Translations under genes and position numbers: made by a program | Source: Allodiplogaster sudhausi | Taxonomy: Eukaryota > Nematoda > Chromadorea > Rhabditida > Diplogasteridae | Length of the DNA stretch: 64,000 nucleotides | Direction: 5' to 3' | Assembly: GCA_945643635.1 (NCBI GenBank) | Contig: CALZFC010000356.1 | Location: 2,243,501 to 2,307,500 of the forward strand | In this document: piece by piece, positions 1 through 12,469 of the stretch | How the letters are laid out: every line of letters starts with the position of its first letter | How positions within the stretch are numbered: position 1 is the first letter of the stretch | Notes under the pieces: generated by a model | What the model was told of the DNA's origin: nothing | What the model saw: the letters and a program-made list of their open reading frames with translations, nothing else | Database searches by the model: none

Positions 1-212
1 TGACATCTTCAGCGTCCTCTCGATATCAAGACAACTTGAGTTCTGATGGACGGGTGCAGCCGTGGCCACTTGTAGCCTTGAACGGGGGATTTTGCTATAG
101 GGCATTCTGATGGAGAGCGAGAGAGAAAGAGAACGAGAGAGAGGGAGAGAGAAATAGAGAGAGAGAGAGGGAAAAGAGGAAGAAAGGGAGAGGGAGTAAG
201 AGAAGGGACAGG

Positions 213-458
213 AAGCCAATCCCCCGAAGAAATGAGCAAGCAAAGTGGCCTCGAACACGTACGCCTAGGGGAACAGCGAATTTGGTTCCCTTCGACTGTT
301 TATCCATGGACGACGTGGAGAAGAGCGAGACTTGGATGAACCTTACGAACCTTAAGGAATGCATCAGAGTGAGTCTCTTTGGAGATGGTTCGAGAAGCCC
401 CTGTTTCCTTCTTAATGAGAGAGAACAGGGAGTGTACATGCAAAAAAAAACACAGTAA
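213..458 (+). CDS. Possible terminal exon, unrecognised protein
   Basis: This is an open frame of 81 codons ending TAA, entered from an AG at the end of a GA-rich tract (intron-like). It reads as ordinary protein, with basic residues first and then a stretch containing NLVPFDCLSMDDVEKSET and later SLFGDGSRSPCFLL. No domain was recognised. An in-frame ATG lies at 306. No upstream exon in the first 110 bases joins it in a matching phase, so it may be the tail of a gene outside the window or chance. It does not look like the missing N-terminal part of the GPCR that follows. Confidence 0.25.
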   Translation, partial: KPIPRRNEQAKWPRTRTPRGTANLVPFDCLSMDDVEKSETWMNLTNLKECIRVSLFGDGSRSPCFLLNEREQGVYMQKKTQ

Positions 459-1013
459 GGTCATAGACAAGGAAGTAGTCAAAGAAATAGCATTAATCCA
501 AACAGCTTCTTTATGGACATTATAATAGAATTGTGGAGAAAGCTTTTGTGATGCAAACAATTGGGGTGGCGGACGTTCAATCTGTACTTTGTTCTATTTA
601 TCTTCTATTTTTCGTCATGAATGGGTCCATTGTGTCTTCTTCATTCCTCTCCGGAAGACGAGTGCGGCTGGGTCATTGTTCAGCAAGAAGACATCACGTG
701 GAGTTCTCTCTAAACGGAACCCCCCACCCCCCAAACATCCGCACCCTAGACTCGCCGGGTGTACAACACCCAGCTAGTGAAGCCATTCAACGCAAGCGCG
801 CGTGAGCTATTCGATAATATATACAGAAGCCATAGATTGACGAGCTTTAGTAACTAATCTTATTTACTGAGGAGTCCTATTTTGTAGAATTAGAATATTT
901 CGAATTTTCATAGGACTTAGAGAAATGGTTCGAAAATAACCATTTTTAATTTAAATAAATTATATAAAAAGGAGGCATATAGATTAGTAAATAAAAATAA
1001 AGTTTGCATTCAG
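459..1013. other. Non-coding stretch before GPCR exon
   Basis: I see no supportable gene here. The last 150 bases are AT-rich and end in a splice acceptor at 1013, so most or all of this is probably an intron of the GPCR whose first exons (TM1-TM2) lie left of the window. Confidence 0.4.
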
Positions 1014-3299
1014 GGAGGCAGCATCTTCGTCTCCTCCTTCACGCTCACAGCAATCGCGATAGATCGATGCTTCCTGATTCGTAGGCCAAACCAGGAGGTA
1101 TGCATGTGCATATTAAAACGATTACATACAAAAGTTTTTGCCGAAATGTTATTTACTATACCTTTATTTGAGTATTTGCAATATTTGGAATAAAATAATT
1201 TCACTCCAATATTTAGAATATTCGAAATTGTCATATATAAATTTGGATTATTCCAAATATTCGACTATTTGGAATATTCCATATATATTGGAGTGAAAAT
1301 TGGCTTTTTCGTTCTTGGAACAGCAAGGTTCTGCAGATTAAATCTCTGTCTTGCCTCGTCTCCTTTTTTCACTCTTCTGTTGCTCCTCGCATTGTTGCGA
1401 TTGGTCTCCCCATTCAACAATCTTCGGCAGTAGAAAGAGTTGACGTCGCGGGAAACTTAGAGCGGTTCGCCGGCAGGCTTTTCACTTGGGCCCCCTGCAG
1501 AGTCATTGAGGCAACTCTTTTAAAGCCCTCTCATCTCTCTCTCTCTCTCTCTCTCGCTCCCTCTCCATCTCTTCCTTTCTCTGCTTCTCCCTTCCTATCT
1601 AATTGTCTTTCTCTCTATTTCACTCCCTTCCCCTCTCTCTTTCTCTTCTCTCAATTTGCAAGGACCCATCATGCCTTTCGGCCACAGTCCCGTGGCACTC
1701 CTTGGCCTTTAGTACTTTTTGTTGCGTTTCTTCTAACAACCCTCTATCGCCTACGGCCCTTTTTGATCTCGCTCTGTTTCCGCCTCCCTCACACCATCCT
1801 TCTCCCTATTCGCTTTCCTTTCTCGCTTTCTGGCTTTCAGTTCTCGCTCGCCCACACTCCTTCTCTGCACTCTCTCTCTCGCGCTCTCCTTCCCTTCACA
1901 TTCGCTCCCACACTCTCCTTCTCTACCATCTCTCTCTCTTCTTCTCTACGCACTGTCTCTCTTCCTCTCTACACACTCTCGCTCTCTCTCTCTCTCTCTC
2001 TCTCACCAGACCCTTAGCTTCTCCACTCTACCCTGCAACCGTTCCACTTCCGTCCTTACCAGGATTTCCGACGTGTCCGGGGGCAAACAGGAAAAATCAT
2101 GCGGTCTTATGAAAGGAGGCGTTCACCCAGAGGGATGTTCTTTCAATCTTGCGGTCTATTTGAGAAGCTATTAAATTTTTGGAGTTTAGCCTTTTCACAA
2201 TTTCCCTCCCTGTCCTTCTCTCTCTCTCTTTCTTTCTCCCTAGCTTTCTCCAACCTCTCTTTCTCACAAACACCTCACACCTCTCTCTCTCTAATTCTCT
2301 ACACTGACGGCTTCCTTCATGTCACATCGATGTTTTAATTTCACGCAGGAGAAATAAATAAGTAAATAGATCTGATTAATAATTACCTTAAAAGAGAACA
2401 AGGCGAACGTGCTAAAGTCAAAAATGTCAAAAGTGCAATTTTTTTCAAGAATGGAAGTGAATGATGAATCGAGCGCATAAGGAAAGAGGAACATAAGGCG
2501 TTCCTTTTTCCTAATGAGCCTTTGTCCTTTTGCCCTTTGAAGCTCATCTGCCAGTTCTTGACGATGAGGAATATACTACTCCAGAGCAGCTGGGTTTTGG
2601 TGGGATCTAAAAGACAGTGACAAGCGAACCGGGTGCAGCTTTTTTGTGTCGAACTGAAGGAGAGGACATTGCCAAGTTTAGCGCAAGATGGATTTTCACA
2701 CGCAATATTGCAACAAAAAACCTGCGGATTGCATCTGAATGGGAAACAAAAAAGTCATTATAAATATTTCATTATATGAGAAACTTTTGCACCAGAATTT
2801 CAAAAATTCACACTGTTTGTTTATGTTTAAAAAAGGTAAACTATTTGATACCTTATTTGAAAATTATTCCTATCGTCAGGAAAGTCAAATAGTGGAATAT
2901 TCTAAATTCCGGATCAATATTTTTGCCAATGCTGAAACCAAAACAAATTGGGATCTAAATTACTAGCGGGAGATATAAATAGATATGATATGCATATAAG
3001 TTTGTTATACATTCTGTAATTTGGGTACTGTACTGAACAGTCTTATTCTTGTGGTATATTCCAAAATGAAAACATCCTTATTCGTATGTTATTGTATACC
3101 AAAATAAAAACAGAATATTCTTGTGGAATATGCCAAAATGGGCTATTCTTGAGGTGATCAACTACGAGCGCGCGATCAATGTCGTCATCTTCATCTGGGC
3201 ACTCGGTTATGCACTCGCACTGCCGGTCGGCATCTTCTCGCGCGCACTCTCGTATGAGGGGACGTGCGGCGTGTTCTGCGAGGAGAATTGGTCAGAGCG

Positions 3300-3330
<31 letters not shown>

Positions 3331-4646
3331 GAAAGAGAGAAGAGAGAGAGAAGAGAGAAAGACAAAGAGAAAGACAAACAGAGTAGAAGAAAGAAAGAGA
3401 AAGAGATTCAGAGAAGAATAAGAGAGAAAGAGAATGAGAGACGGTTGAGAGAACAGAGAAAGAAATAGAAAGAGAAGGAAACATCGAAGAACAGAGGATA
3501 GTAGAGTTTAACAATTTTTTTAAAATTAAAATATGATGCAACGTTCACATCAAATTTCCGTAATTGTGCAGAAAGTTGGGTTTCGCTTTAAAGTGCAATA
3601 CTATTAGAATGTCTTTTTTTTTACAATGTTTGGCTTCTTCTTGTCAGTCCGGAAATGAAATGTGCCAGGGTGTGCATGGCACTGTTGTTTACATGTACAT
3701 GTTCCACTTTTCAATCTTCCTATTCTAGATAGCCTCTTTTCACCCGTTTCGTTCCCGAGTTTTAGCAATACCAGTTGGAGAAAAAAAAACGCAATATCTC
3801 TAGGTCTTCTTCTCTAATATTCGAATATTCGAAAAATGAAGCGTGGGAGCTTTTTTTCCAATTTCGCCAAGACAAGCTTGTCTTGCGGAGTATTCTCGTT
3901 TGGTGTTCGAAGAACGACACCCGAAAGAAAAAAAAACGAGGGAAACCATTGCCGTGGCTGACTTTCCTGCATATTTTGCTCGAGCAAACTCTTCTCCTAT
4001 CGTCTCTTTCTTCCATCACTCTCTGTCGCATCTCTCGCTGTCGCTGCCTGTCTCTCTCTCTCTCCATCGTCTCCCTTTCTATCTCTATTTCTATCTATCT
4101 CTCTTTATATCTCGTTAATTTTCACACTTTCTCTTCTTTTCCATGACACATCCGTTCGTCGTTTACTGCTCATCTCCTTGCTCTTTTTTCTTCACTTAGA
4201 CATCATAATCTGCTTGCGCATTCTCGAATTCAATTCTCTGTCTTTCTTTCTCTCTCTCACTCTCTAGTCTTTCTCTCTCTCTCTCTCTCACTCTCTCACC
4301 CTCTCTCTCACTCTCTCTCTCTCTCTCTTTCTCTCACTCTCTCGCTCTCTTTCGCTCTTCTCCTCCGGATGTTTAAACCTTCGTTCGTATCCGATGTCAC
4401 TCTGTGTCTTCGCTGCAAGAGACAAGAAGATGGAGGAGATGACCAAGACTCAATTGCAACAGTGCTCCCTGTGCACTTCGTTGAATGCAGCATGCAAGGC
4501 CATCCCGGTCCTAAGAGAGCGGCTGAAGGAACAAGCTAGCCAACATTTACAGATAAACTTATGTACTTTAGGAAAAAAGAAAAGAGAGCGAGAGAAATAG
4601 AGAGAGGAAGAGAGAGAAAGAGGAAGAGAGAGAGAGGAAGAGAGAC

Positions 4647-4678
<32 letters not shown>

Positions 4679-6688
4679 GAAGAGAAAGAGAGAGAGGAAG
4701 AAAGTAAGAGGAATAGAGAGAGAAAAGAAGAAGGGTTCAGAACAACAAACATAGAAGTTGAAATATCACACATCACTTGAATATGATGTCAACGAAAGAG
4801 AGAATACGAGTAGGTGTGAGTAAGTAGATTGCTCACAAGTTCATTATTCTTTCAGAACAAGTAGCATAACAAGAATTAGTTGCCGTGAAATGTATGTGTA
4901 CATTTACAATTCCGCGCGTGGGTGGGAGCTAACAAGCTTCAACATCTCTGTTTACATACAAACTTGCAAACTACATCCATACTTGCGCGCAACAATGCAA
5001 ACTTCACATGTGTGGAAAAAATGTTCTCGACTTTTCGACTCATTTGGTTGCAGAAAAGGGGAAGAAAAAAGAAATTTATATATTTAATACGGATAAAAAA
5101 AATTAATAGTGACAATACTACAATAAGTATGGGCGGTGAACGAAATCTTTTGATAAAATTTAAATTTTTGTGCTCCCTGTGCAGGCCTGACTCGAACGGA
5201 GGAACGACGGGCTCGGCGCAACGTAAAATGTACGGCCTCGCCGTGCTGCTACTTCAGTTCGGCATTCCGACCTTGCTGTCATCGGTAAATCATCGTAGAT
5301 ACATCTATGTATTTCCTAATAAATGAACAATTCAAATATGTATGTACAACATAGCTTTCTTTTGCTGAAATGATTGAATAAATTAACGTTAAATTATATA
5401 TACGAGCTATTTAATCAGTCTGAATATAAAAATAAAGATTATTTACTATTTCCGGTGTGCTACATTGCGATATCGCGCGTGATGGACGAGCAACTACAGC
5501 GTCGTCGAGGACAGCAGCTGCTGCCCGATGCCGAGCAGCGACTCCTCACTCGACGCACTAGAGCTAATCGGTATAGGCACACTATAATTACGGCTGTTTC
5601 CCAAGACTATTCAATGTTATAAGAGAGTAATGTGTGTTTAAAAAAATTCAATAAAAAGAAATGTGTCATTTGCAAGCAGAATTTAATGAATACATAAGCT
5701 AGTAAATAAATATATAGACTTCCCTCTTTTTTTCTTCACTTTAAAGGGGCAGGAAATTCATTCCTAATTTAGTGGTTGTCGCGTCACCCTAAAGCACATG
5801 CTTGTGCTAGGCAAAAATTCTCGATTTTAAGAATATGTTTTTTCCAACCTTCACAGGATGATGGTCTACATGGTGGGCGGTCTCGTGATTTCATGGATGC
5901 CACTCAACGCAATCAATCTCTACAGAGACTTTTCGAATGACTTTGCCGAGAACATGAACGGCAATCCATGGTGGGTCGGCTGAACTAATTGATGGTCAAG
6001 GAAAGTTTGTGGAATAATCTAATCTGTTAATTTAGTCTACTTATTGACAGTCAGAGAGATCTTGGAATAATCTAATCTATTTTTTTACAGGTTCTCGACA
6101 GTCTTTGCGCTCTGCCACGTGACGGCGATGATGTCAGCCGTCGTGAATCCGCTGATCTACTCGTGGTTCAATCCGGCCTTCCGACAAGCAGTCAACTCGC
6201 TTGTCAAGTTTGTTTATTCAAATATATTCCAGTATTCCCAAGTTGGATTATTCTAATAAATTCTCATCTTCCCGTGTCTGTATATTCCAACAAAAATAAA
6301 CACTAGGCAACTTATCAAAATATGATGATTTTTGAGCTCGATTTTCTACGCTTTCACTGTATTTATATCTACCATTTTGGGCCCGGCAAATATATACATG
6401 CATGCTTTTCTAGAATAACTTTCGGCGCTGTCGTTTAGTTATCGAGTGAACTGAACAACATCTTTCCCTGGTATTTCAGAATGAGTCTAATTTGGCCTAA
6501 TTAGAATGAGCACAAGTAGGCCTAATAAGGCTTGAATGATTACGCACCTTTCGTTCTCTCCTCTCAGATCGTGCACTCCTCTCTCGTCATTGATCTCCGA
6601 CACGAAGAACACGGAGGTGCAGCCGCTCAAGAATGAGATTAAGCTCGCGACATCGCGCGGGAACGGCTATGGAGAAGAGCCGCTCTAA
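1014..6688 (+). CDS. Neuropeptide-type GPCR (NPR/NPY-like), 5' end missing
   Basis: Class A seven-transmembrane receptor acting at the plasma membrane. Seven exons are visible: 1014-1097, 3154-3290, 5185-5284, 5455-5570, 5857-5970, 6091-6207 and 6568-6688 (262 codons, then TAA). Phases join correctly throughout. In order they encode TM3 with the DRY-equivalent AIAIDRCFLI, TM4, the second extracellular loop with CGVFCEENWPD, TM5, a Gln/Arg-rich third intracellular loop, TM6 (GGLVISWMPLNAINLY), TM7 with NPLIYSWFNPAFR, and a tail ending EEPL. The extracellular-loop and TM7 sequences resemble nematode NPR receptors related to NPY/tachykinin receptors; the ligand is inferred only at that level. 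Exons for the N-terminus, TM1 and TM2 are absent and presumably lie outside the window. Exon 4 has no AG directly before it (see findings). Confidence 0.88.
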
Positions 6689-8058
6689 GGATGTATAGAT
6701 CAATAAGCCTGATTGATATTAACTATCAAATTAGATCATACGATCGAGCACAGAAGGCGCTATCGAGCTATTCGTTTTGTTTTAACTAAAGAAATCATTT
6801 CGAAAAGGACGAGTTCTAAGACTGATTTTAAGAATACTATTTCAAGCGATTTACCATGTCCAGGTTGCTCACACAACCACTTGAAGCAAAATTGGAAAGA
6901 ATTCATAGTAAGCAAATGATATCCTCGTGCTCATTTCGGAGTTCTATTTATCCAGAAAGTTTAGAGAAAAGTCCGTGTGGCTCTTGCCTTTAGTTTCGTC
7001 CTCCTTCCCGCTACCTGCCTATCGCTTGTATTTCAAAGCGACTTTATATGAATTTTTTTTTAAGATTTTGAAAAATCTATTATCCTACGAAACTGCTGTG
7101 CATATCTACGCTTGCCCACTGCTCATATAATGTATTCTGCTCCTTCAATCTCTCCCCCCTCCCACCCCTAAGTAATTGTTTCCTCACAGTCTTCGTCTCA
7201 CTCTCTCTCTCTCTCCCTCTCTCTTCCGTTCTATCTCCATTGATTATTTAAAAAAAATCTCTTATTCTCTTATCACATTGTCTTGTAACAAGAAAATGTG
7301 AAAGGATTGTATCGATAGATTTTTGTCAAGTCCTCTCTGTATAGTATAATTGCTCAGTAGCAATGAATGTAAAGAAAAATGGAAGATAAACTGATCTACA
7401 AAGCGTATATTCGAACATTGCAAAAAATATAACATAATTTGCACTTGAAAGATTGTATCAACAGCTGAGCATGGCTTGTCTTTTTAGATGTTCCGAACAG
7501 AAATGAAAACACTGTCTAAAAGAGAACAACAAATGCATGGCCTTTGCATCAGCGAACAACACAAATGTCGCCTCCTCAACTTCTTTGACTTGCCCTTTTC
7601 ATTCCTGACAACGGGAGAATGTAAACACTCTCTTTATCACTCTCTCCATCTCTATCTCTCTTTCTCTAATCAAGGGATGTCGTAACTCTCGCAGTGGATA
7701 GACTGTTTAGTTTGGACAGAATCAAAGAATGTAACACAGCAAATGAAATAAGAGATGAAATGAGCCACAGAAGTCTGCTGGCAGTTAAAAGTAGTCCGTG
7801 AATGCAAGTTCACATGCCTACACTGCCGCTCAACGGCGAGGTGCTGGTTAATGCTGCGTCGGCTATAGCGGATGCGGCTAAATGGGTCAAGTATAATATC
7901 TCGCTGCAGAAAGCGGCTTCAGGCAAATCATATATCAATATGAGATCCTTTAATTTTTCTTCACTAATCACGTTAAACAATTCTTGAAAACTGCAGCAAA
8001 ACAAATGAAGCAATACATTTTCTCTGCTTGAGGTTCGATCCTGCAACACACGGAATAC
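6689..8058. other. Intergenic, no gene seen
   Basis: AT-rich DNA with a CT microsatellite near 7200. Open frames around 7800-7990 exist on both strands but lack splice or start context. Nothing is supported as coding. Confidence 0.5.
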
Positions 8059-8199
8059 GGGTCAATTCTAGTGTAAGCGTCTCATCGAATTATAGGCATC
8101 TCATTGCAATGAGACGCCTTTATTTTTCACTGATAGGTCGCCTTTATTTTTAATGGGACACCTATAATTCGATGGGACGCCTACACTAGAATAGAACCC
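8059..8199. mobile_element. MITE with near-perfect inverted halves
   Basis: The left end GGGTCAATTCTAGTGTAAGC is mirrored by the reverse complement of the right end (GGGTTCTATTCTAGTGTAGG). The two halves pair along most of their length, around an A/T-rich centre. No coding capacity. Superfamily not assigned. Confidence 0.7.
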
Positions 8200-8236
8200 G
8201 AAATACTATATGAGAGCGCAGCAATTATGTCACCGT

Positions 8237-8382
8237 CAGAGATGGTAACGGCCCGGCCCGGTCCAAAAAAGTTGGGCGTACCCGTGAGCCCGTTAGGGGC
8301 CCGAAAAGCACACAATGTCGTCCAGTCAGGACGACAGCAGACCTTGGGCCCAAAATTTTTGGGGGGCCATTTACCATCTCTG
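8237..8382. mobile_element. hAT-type MITE with 8-bp target duplication
   Basis: The terminal inverted repeats are CAGAGATGGTAA and TTACCATCTCTG. They are flanked on both sides by the same 8 bases GTCACCGT (8229-8236 and 8383-8390), the hallmark of hAT transposition. The interior carries CCCGGCCC-type GC runs shared with the other hAT MITEs of the window. Confidence 0.85.
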
Positions 8383-8390
8383 GTCACCGT

Positions 8391-9371
8391 ACGTCATGAA
8401 AATGCTAACTTCACATATTTTCTCGATTTGTTTTAACAGGATGAGTGAAGAAAAATTCAGGGAAGTCAATTTGATATGTGACCGGTCAACATGCTACCCG
8501 TGTGCGTCGATCCAGATGCTTTCCCTTTTCTACATTTTCTTTCTTTTTTTTGCTTTCTTGTATTTTTACTATTTGGCAACTGAACGATATCATATTTTAA
8601 TCTTTTCTCATTGAACTACTTTACTTCATGTACGATAAATAGATAAATAAATAAACAGTGACGAGAAATAACGCTCGACGGTGAACAGAAGCGTAGAAAA
8701 TGGGAATCAAATTCGGATGTGGAACAGGCGCATTAAATTCCTGAAATAAGTCGAGGAAGGTATACATAGATAGGGAAAAGATCTTTATTTCTGCCACAAG
8801 AAATATATGCTATTTAAAAGTCAAGATCAGAAGTTCTCCTTCGTCCGACTAGGCTCGCTTTTCTGCTTCGGTCTCCACTTGCTGTTTTTATTGAGTCACC
8901 ACTCTTTCCATGCGTTCGTCCTGTTATTTCAGTCTTGTTGAGTCAATTGCAATGAAAGTTAAGAAAATGCTGCATTTTGGACCAAAGGAAACGAAAGCGC
9001 TCCAAGCGAAGAATTCGACATTTTTTTCTTTAAATTCGGAGCCAAAGTCTTGACCAACAAAGGAGCTTTTCCTTGTGGTTATTGGGATGAAGAAGTCTCA
9101 CATTGGGTTGCCTTCCGATTCCCGTACTAAATGAAGGGTATGATATTTCGAGAGAAGTTACTTTGCTGCAATGATGAGAGCATACATATGTACATATATC
9201 TCGTAGTCTTTGGTTTTTTTTTAAAAGAAATTTTACAGTCATTTATTTGGAACTTTATAGATCGGGGACGATAATGACGCTTAAGGGGAATGAAGAAGAA
9301 CGAGATGGTTAAAGCAGCAGCAACGGGATATTCGTTTTTTTTTTGCGTGAAGGCCATGGAGGCGCTTGAGG
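8391..9371. other. Intergenic, no gene seen
   Basis: AT-rich DNA with only short open frames lacking splice context. The right end is the 3' flank of the minus-strand gene that stops at 9372. Confidence 0.5.
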
Positions 9372-10342
9372 TTATCGAAGGGCTAGTTCTCGCTGGAAGC
9401 TCCACATAGCACCTGTTCATGATTAATAAGTATTTGTGTCTGCGTTTTGTCAAAAAAAAAAACCTCAAAAATACCTCTATCTCTGGCGCGAAAAGCCATG
9501 AACCCCGTTCGTAGGCCCACATTTCCATGGACTTCGCGAACTCTGCAACTTCCTGCGTGTTTTCTGGCGCAAGCAGGGGTGATATCTGGAAGAGATGACT
9601 GCAAACTATAGAATACGACACAATTTGGTACAGCAAAAGTCTCAACGCCCACCTTATTCAGGACTTCTTCGCCAGTGTATTCGGGGTTGTTGAAGATGTC
9701 TTTGGCTTGGCTGATGACGAGACGGGCATTATTTGAAAGCCATGCTTCTCGCCGCGTAATCTTCAAAACACAAAGCTTCTTTTAGGCCAATGAATTTCTC
9801 ATGAATTATTATTTCGTCGTAATAACAGCAAAAAATTGGCAAGCAGAATTTTCATATAATGCATACACATATTTACCTCGTCCAATACCGTCTTCATGAT
9901 GCGTATCATCTTAGCAAAGACAGCATCTGCATTCTTCTAGAGCAAAATCAATAAGTCTAAAAATTGGAAATGAATAGTATTTGTTGATTGATCGATATCA
10001 AATAGACAAAGCACTCAACAACCTTATCCTCGACGTTTTGTCTGAGAATGTAATAGTAAGCATTCTCAGTGCGCAGTTCTGCTGACCCAGATGAAATGCG
10101 CAGTATGAACAGGATGCAAGCAGCATAGAAGCGTTCGTCTTTATTGAAGAGACGGCTCAGGAAGACATCGAGAGTGTCCTCACGGAAGACGATGAAAGAG
10201 TTCACAGTTTCTTAATTAATCCGGTTTTTTTTTATCTGTTGAGGTGTAACACATTAAACATTACACTGAACTCCAGCACATTACTATATGCAGTTTGCAA
10301 TTTTGTGGCAGCGATATCACCTAAAACACGGCCACAGTCCAT
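9372..10342 (-). CDS. Unrecognised 169-aa protein, complete six-exon gene
   Basis: The exons, read 5' to 3' on the minus strand, are 10342-10321 (ATG), 10210-10023, 9936-9877, 9760-9653, 9585-9475 and 9392-9372 (TAA). Every junction keeps phase and has GT/AG sites, giving an intact 169-residue protein. It is mostly helical-looking and soluble, with no signal peptide or membrane span. Segments include FNKDERFYAACILFILRI, NADAVFAKMIRIMKTVLDE, FNNPEYTGEEVLNK and WAYERGSWLFAPEIE. Repeated alternation of charged and hydrophobic residues suggests a helical bundle. I do not recognise the family and assign no function. The first exon codes only seven residues, so the start is the least certain part; it was chosen because its phase-1 end matches the next exon. 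The start lies about 30 bases from the plus-strand ORF that follows. Confidence 0.65.
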
Positions 10343-10372
10343 TTCTACTCTTCGTTTTAACAGTTATTTCAG

Positions 10373-10812
10373 ATTATTTTGATAATCCGGCAGTATATGC
10401 TTGCTCACCCACTTCGTTCCTATCCAGTTTACACCATCGCTTCCGTACCATACGTCGACGAGATTGATGACGGAGTTCGTGATCTGCAAGGCATGAGAGC
10501 AACCTTCTACTTATTGCGAGAGGACGTTCAGTTCATGGTACTTGGGTCATGCTACTATATCATCTTCGCTATTCACGCAATCGAAGCATGGAGCCAATGT
10601 TTTCTTCCACGGAACTCGGTAAATTTAATTGACCTTACAGTATTCCTGCTAACCGTCCTTGCTAAAATTCATGGAGGAATTTCTAATGTTGTGCTTGGAA
10701 GGTACAACATGACAGCTTCAGTGATCTTTTTCATGCACTCGGTTGGAAAGCCGTCGCGGCAAGCCTCGACTGCATCATGTTGCGCCGGAAATATATTTTA
10801 GAAAAGGTCTAG
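10373..10812 (+). CDS. Two-exon ORF, unrecognised, divergent from neighbour
   Basis: Exon one, about 10373-10618, follows an acceptor (ttatttcag) and ends at a good donor (CG|gtaaat). Exon two, 10702-10812, follows ttggaag and ends TAG. Joined in phase they encode roughly 118 residues including YTIASVPYVDEIDDGVRDL, a hydrophobic stretch MVLGSCYYIIFAIHAI that could be one membrane span, and a basic C-terminal helix. An internal ATG at 10397 could be the start, otherwise there are upstream exons that I cannot find before the minus-strand gene. Family not recognised. It could be a gene fragment. Confidence 0.4.
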
Positions 10813-12469
10813 TTCATTACTTTATACAATTATGTAATCCTTAAGAGGCATTCTTTTTTTTTTACAAATCCCAATGCTGCTACACAAAAGAAAATGGTTT
10901 TGAATGCCGAAGAATAGTATTTGATTTTCTTAGTATTTTAACAATTCCAAAAAGATAACGCGAACCTTTCCAACATCTCTGTAACTTTGAATCGGAGTAT
11001 CCTTGAATACTATCTCGCGAATTGTCTAAAAAGAGTTTGTTATTTTGATTATTCTAAGAAATAGTGAAGAAATAGTGACGTTTCGTCTAAAGGTATAAAG
11101 GTAATCAGTAACATAAATTTCTATTATTCAAAAAATTATGAAACCCGTGGCGGCGCTCCTTTCCCATAAGACGTGACGAGCGTACAATACGAGAGAAGAA
11201 AGAAGACAGCGTGCATTGCGCTTCTCTTAAATTTATATTACTTAATTTATTATTTTTAAAATTTTATAATTGAAAAATAGAATACCAGCATCTGTAGATG
11301 AAAATACCTTTGAGGCAATAGCAAAACATATTTACAAATTATACAGTGAAGTCTAAGAGAAGGAAGGAAAAACTTCTTAGAAATTGTTAACCAGGGCTCT
11401 GTCTCTAGTCATCATGGCAGAAGCTTTTATGCTGATGGGAAACAATGAACAAAATTTTTTATGACTCACCTGCTTTCTCTTCAAATGCCATGATTATCCG
11501 TCTTATGGGCTAAATTCCTTTGAATTGATCGTTCACTGGAGAGTCATGCGATTGGAAAGGCAATCATTTTATTAAGAAGAAAAATAGGATCTAGTTATTC
11601 GATTACTTTCTTCGTCCAGTTTCAGTAATCATCTCTATTGCTGTTTTTCCACAAAAGCCCCCCCCCCCGCGACATGGAATTGGCAGTTTTTCTACTAAGA
11701 CCCCCATGACATGGAATTTTCTAGAACATCTCAGATAGGTGCTAAAACATTCCAGAAGATTCCGGAATGGAGATTTTCCAGACCATTCCGAAAGAGGATT
11801 AAGACTGTTCCGATCGAGAAAGGGAGTGAAAGAGAGAGAGAGAAAGAGAGAGAGAGAAAGAGTGAAAGAAATTTGAAAGAAAAGAATTGAATAAGGATAA
11901 TACTACTGAAAACAACCAATTTTTGCAAAGGACGTCAAAAGCAGCAGTTTTAGACCTGAACCAAGATAGCTGCTCGTCGAATCAATGTGGCGAGGGTCAC
12001 ATGTGACGAAGTGTACCGAAAAGAAGATAAAGACGAAAAGTTAGGTGAAGAAAGAACTTGCACTTCACATTAGAAGTCGATAGAAGCGAGGTCGAATTTT
12101 CTCAGAAGTCATTGGCTGCAAGGCGTTAAACCTGGCGGAGTATGCAGCATGAGCCTCTCGATATGGCGGGCATTCTGTCCAAGATGTGAAACATCGCAAG
12201 TATTCAATACCTATGTGAAACAACAAAAAAAAATAATTTAATACCCATCTCCAATGGATACTTTCATGCACTACTTATCGAGTAAGGACCTCTCGGATTA
12301 TGAAAGAGAGACTGAGCCCACAACACGCCTCGGATTGACGAGGGAGAGGCGCACTGAGCCGCATGAAGATAGAGTGTATTTGTTTGAGCGGGAACAGAGG
12401 CATTTTTGCGGCTCACTCAGTTGAGTTCCTTCGCGTTCTCGTCTACGAGTTTTCTACCGCAGGCGGCTG
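10813..12469. other. Intergenic, no certain gene
   Basis: Mostly AT-rich DNA with a GA microsatellite at 11830-11880 and a C-tract at 11660. On the minus strand at about 12214-12065 there is a protein-like frame of 48 codons after a good acceptor (gtttcacatag), containing LRCFTSWTECPPYREAHAA and ending TGA. No partner exon or start joins it, so it is noted here rather than called as a gene. Confidence 0.4.

Noticed and set aside
1603..2112. Long Ser/Leu-rich ORFs (also 3121-3468, 29868-30454, 46790-49235)
   Set aside because: Translations of (CT)n or (GA)n microsatellites; low complexity, mirrored on other frames, no conserved features.
7802..8049. ORFs on both strands around 7.8-8.0 kb
   Set aside because: Competing frames of similar quality, no start or splice partners.
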